Origin: Planctomycetaceae bacterium
GTDB taxonomy: Bacteria > Planctomycetota > Planctomycetia > Planctomycetales > Planctomycetaceae
Length of the DNA stretch: 64,000 nucleotides
Direction of reading: 5' to 3'
Assembly (NCBI GenBank): GCA_041398825.1
Contig: JAWKTX010000003.1
Coordinates: forward strand, 501,986 to 565,985
A model generated the notes under the pieces. It was not told where the DNA came from, searched no databases, and saw only the letters and a list, made by a program, of their open reading frames with translations. The translations under genes and the position numbers were made by a program. This document shows, in pieces, positions 63,201 through 64,000 of the stretch. Numbering within the stretch: the stretch's first letter is position 1; each line of letters opens with the position of its first letter.

Positions 63201-64000
63201 CTGTCACAAATGCCACCGATACCTCTGTCGATTACACGATCGCTATGAACTGGCAGATCGCTCGCGCGGCGGCGGACAGTTTTGTTGTCGATCTGCCGAC
63301 GAATGTTGCCGCGGTGATGAGTTTCGATGTCCCGAATCAGCGACGACTAACTCGGCAGGATCGTGGTGATGGCACAACTCGCATTGTTATTCGACTCCAG
63401 CAACCTGTCAGTGACAGGCTGTTTGTACTGGCAACCGGCAGTCTTCCGATTCCGGATGATGGCCGACTTAGTGTCACGTCGCCCGTTTTTGTTGCTTCGC
63501 CTGAAACTGCTGAAAATGGTTCTTCATCCGCCGTGATTTCCGGCCAGTCGCATTATTGGGTCGTCGTCAATCAATCCCGCGGACTATTGACGCCGGTCGC
63601 AGATCATCGTTCCAGCGAAGCTTCCGCATCACAGATCGCGACCTCGATACCAACGGAGCTTCTGCAACAGGCGGTCACGATTCAGAAACTGAGTGATGAA
63701 ACGCCGGCATGGCAAGTCAGGTTTCCAGCCCAGCATCAGGTGTCTCCGGCAGTTGTCACCCTGGCAACTCACCAGACAGTGATTGCCGATGATGGAAGCT
63801 GGCGCAGTCAGCATACATTGACCGTCAGAAATGAATCGCGCCAGTTTTTGCCTGTGGCAATACCGGATGCAGGACGGTTCCTGTTCTGCCTGGTTGACAA
63901 TATCCCCACGCGGATTGTTGTTCAGAGGAACGATACGATTGTCCGGTATTTGATTCCCGTACCGCAGTCAGGAGTTTCCGGGAAGGCTTTTGATGTCAAA
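57242..64000 (+). CDS. Giant exported protein 2, two-module, open at right edge (at least 2253 residues)
   Basis: The frame is uninterrupted from 57242 to the last base. Module 1 starts with a signal peptide (about 1-41) and the motif 'ERFIPADQLDVLFERDGGGV' + 'LMPRSQFRELLARAKA' (from 53). Beta-rich sequence runs to two membrane helices (about 996-1037). A Gly/Met-rich linker (about 1074-1110) and more membrane helices (about 1246-1308) follow. At about 1328-1358 a second signal-like hydrophobic stretch ends in AAAQE. Module 2 then begins with 'KVFIERSTFEKLFRQAYPG' (about 1382). This suggests fusion of two relatives of the upstream protein. No enzyme motif was found. Confidence 0.85.
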   Translation, partial: MTNGASHIRLIQKELCWSGWLTGFLLFICTLPAFLPCCMAQDATTGTLPLQNERFIPADQLDVLFERDGGGVLMPRSQFRELLARAKANAAADNQKPPGMIIDQIQVKVTPQDQHAVVIMDAIVRQFVDEWQVVSLPIGNLLVEKFTQGDAPVAEGSESDALEQRKVIVASRDPRDNGRLLLAGSNSGEFRIQITMSTPLVRSGSDRSTAFRLPQLPSTILAVDCPEGQHILVNNQELERPSGDSGNVTYRVPAGGADDVRIQWTTRKRQSESQTLLFVHTDGFLQIQKEAIRWRSESLVSIFGGSINELSVRVPSRLEVTGVESAGLESWRLEDDVDQPGMTRLVLSWRQPFSKDRIIQIHGVAPVTAEKSQAVPTLEFLNVNSHAGRLAVSHEGGLRLTAETGAGIRTTATEHGSQDSGSISVFDFWIQNFDLSVAIKPRDRELFAESVSDLSIQDRILSYSTVMTLETLNAPLFDVRLTLPADWELASLRIADQPADWRVGETDNRVVVSLPETVEAGGLTEITATLTRSIDDPATEQKVELPVVVASDATLAGGTYVVNFANDLAVAPLRLTGLEPASGSAESLSFRNVGTEIAGELTIIRRASQLTSRSVLRTWATARELAIDAQISVDVMNGTVQTLTVRVPESFGDRVHFQVTGTGPIPGYESVPFVHDVNLEEQTPLDVAEGMRPFLLKLSQRFSGSISLLATVRQARELNTSIPAPTIRVDNAVRQHGVLVFEAYPEQQLKVASDVSTINGLFAADAGLAGDPAPGTNRRVALTYRFVKPGYSFSVDEIRFDTESVPSAVITEVRNTCLLNDSETVQRSCLAQFQSSGVQTVRFRLPQSGQSYLWSAMLDGEPIEVRHEDATDQDSNEGESTRTAQYLVAVPSSVRGQDGISRFSLNLVFETVNRTSGLPGQFEQDSVTFSIDVGNSQSADIDVLEQTWNVHYPQSSLLVDSAGLVSPTNGTDQPGWFQNMMNIEFPSRDIVVRRGVSLAVVCLSLFVVTVLVWQRRYLLVSLGGILLVFWLLMPVGLRQVASVDQLAPGVGGYEDFSTADIPLPPPSDVEMSNAYGGMGGMGGMGGMGGGGFGGGGGGGGMGGPGAGGFAGSPGSIGFDADEAANRNSLTQPSGQPPVPLSMEFPRENDRPSRALADEQSSSDPFAISPAINAPLSTLEPTTGLADARESKVRKRGTARLSVQVGLQVPDDFQQREFRTVGDAASTRPMLSVVVQSEQQIAAIRFVSAMLVLCLIWWVRNSTRSRRLTCVVVLLLGCAGAVPVVANQWQCVLDGGIIGSMIGILVWIGRSCGRRIPRLLSSNRSSVVQTSVRATLIFLAVTWSGIVGQNSGCGVAAAQETDVYDAPSVVVPYGGDEPALRANKVFIERSTFEKLFRQAYPGQLPNPGKSPLKAEVIAAFYKADGFEQVSGNQYVLHVRARYVAFLPSDQSQQIQLPLGAVGIRKALVDGDSAVLLPGSQSVDAAAVLETTVVNNEPSQQQAVPQQAVSQHPENASAGMMSAGAYLVNVSGRGLHVIDLNFDVSAELEGGAGRLEIPFRPVATGTLEFELPGDEEELELRVNGRSNSYRRDGRIVILPISSLSHTRIQWQPASIRNASDIVVHSSSTSALILSDTGLRWLSSIEISCRQGELQELQIDIPAGYAVQSITGTDVSGWSISDEADARTVQLQFQRAVNDKTQIELQLYSNLSVGDTPARISVPVPVVRSATRDLGVVTMLAGKQFQVRSDALSAVTQLNPQDATLPEIALAQEKEQAVRRLLAWRFTRQPASIEVRATRTSDEIRVNALHAMRLEPQRQLWSSRFEIQITGAPRSRFDVVVPSDFLALEVQATGLGDWFFDSVANSEAGGDTKLLTIQLQHATTGKVHIAVQGQQDRSADQSQLNLSASRILQATSAAAQMAVWLDAASENAGVESGDWQIRGSEVLADDYRKLIAAPPSVSFWTNRNSPGPVALKLRRAVPAFIAESVTVTNATDTSVDYTIAMNWQIARAAADSFVVDLPTNVAAVMSFDVPNQRRLTRQDRGDGTTRIVIRLQQPVSDRLFVLATGSLPIPDDGRLSVTSPVFVASPETAENGSSSAVISGQSHYWVVVNQSRGLLTPVADHRSSEASASQIATSIPTELLQQAVTIQKLSDETPAWQVRFPAQHQVSPAVVTLATHQTVIADDGSWRSQHTLTVRNESRQFLPVAIPDAGRFLFCLVDNIPTRIVVQRNDTIVRYLIPVPQSGVSGKAFDVK
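60466..60545 (+). repeat. Gly/Met tandem repeat inside the giant gene
   Basis: A 9-base unit GGCGGTATG (Gly-Gly-Met) is repeated about four times and continues into GGAGGC-type glycine codons. It encodes a flexible Gly-rich linker between membrane segments of giant protein 2. The repeat could vary in length by slippage without breaking the frame. Confidence 0.9.

Overview
The window reads as chromosomal DNA of a planctomycete (phylum Planctomycetota, class Planctomycetia). The evidence is the combination of families: a DUF1552 Tat protein beside a DUF1587/1592-type cytochrome, PVC-type membrane-bound dehydrogenase and heme domains, several secreted sulfatases and c-type cytochromes, an ECF sigma factor overlapping a Ser/Thr kinase gene, FG-GAP/ASPIC proteins, and very large secreted proteins with no recognised domain. 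No rRNA, tRNA, CRISPR array, transposase or phage gene was recognised. Genes are densely packed, with many 1-4 nt start/stop overlaps and several GTG/TTG starts.

Layout. 1-10.9 kb (minus strand): the 5' part of a large ExbD-linked, prenyltransferase/squalene-oxidase-repeat-like protein running off the left edge, exbD, a structured intergenic segment, a yebC/TACO1 gene, a glucose/sorbosone-dehydrogenase-like multi-heme protein, and a 1616-residue sulfatase-dehydrogenase-HEAT-cytochrome fusion. 11.2-21.7 kb (plus): a surface-glycan operon with an FkbM methyltransferase, a GT10-like glycosyltransferase, a GT25, rfbF and rfbG (CDP-glucose to CDP-4-keto-6-deoxyglucose), two three-domain sugar methyltransferases, an RmlC-type epimerase, an SDR reductase, a CmcI-family methyltransferase and a GT2. 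It looks like a pathway to a C-methyl-branched CDP-deoxysugar and its transfer and methylation. 21.7-27.5 kb (minus): DUF1552, DUF1592-type cytochrome, phosphatidylserine decarboxylase and a group II truncated haemoglobin.

27.6-49.9 kb (mixed strands): a CehA/McbA-like PHP hydrolase, an FG-GAP/ASPIC protein translationally coupled to a penta-heme/TPR membrane cytochrome, a transglutaminase-like protein, an apparently inactive M14-peptidase-like lipoprotein, a PH-domain protein, a DUF255-DsbD-like fusion, a helix-hairpin-helix/HlyD adaptor, a second sulfatase, a coiled-coil secreted protein, and an ECF sigma/Ser-Thr kinase pair. 50-64 kb (plus): an O-methyltransferase, a beta-propeller/di-heme protein, and two adjoining giant exported proteins (1200 residues and at least 2253 residues, the second open at the right edge).

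A roughly 100-bp imperfectly palindromic repeat occurs in at least four intergenic spaces (13.4, 38.9, 47.7 and 51.2 kb). The most novel-looking parts are the tandem giant-protein locus at 53.6-64 kb, the repeat family, the sulfatase-dehydrogenase fusion and the hairpin-rich spacer between yebC and exbD.
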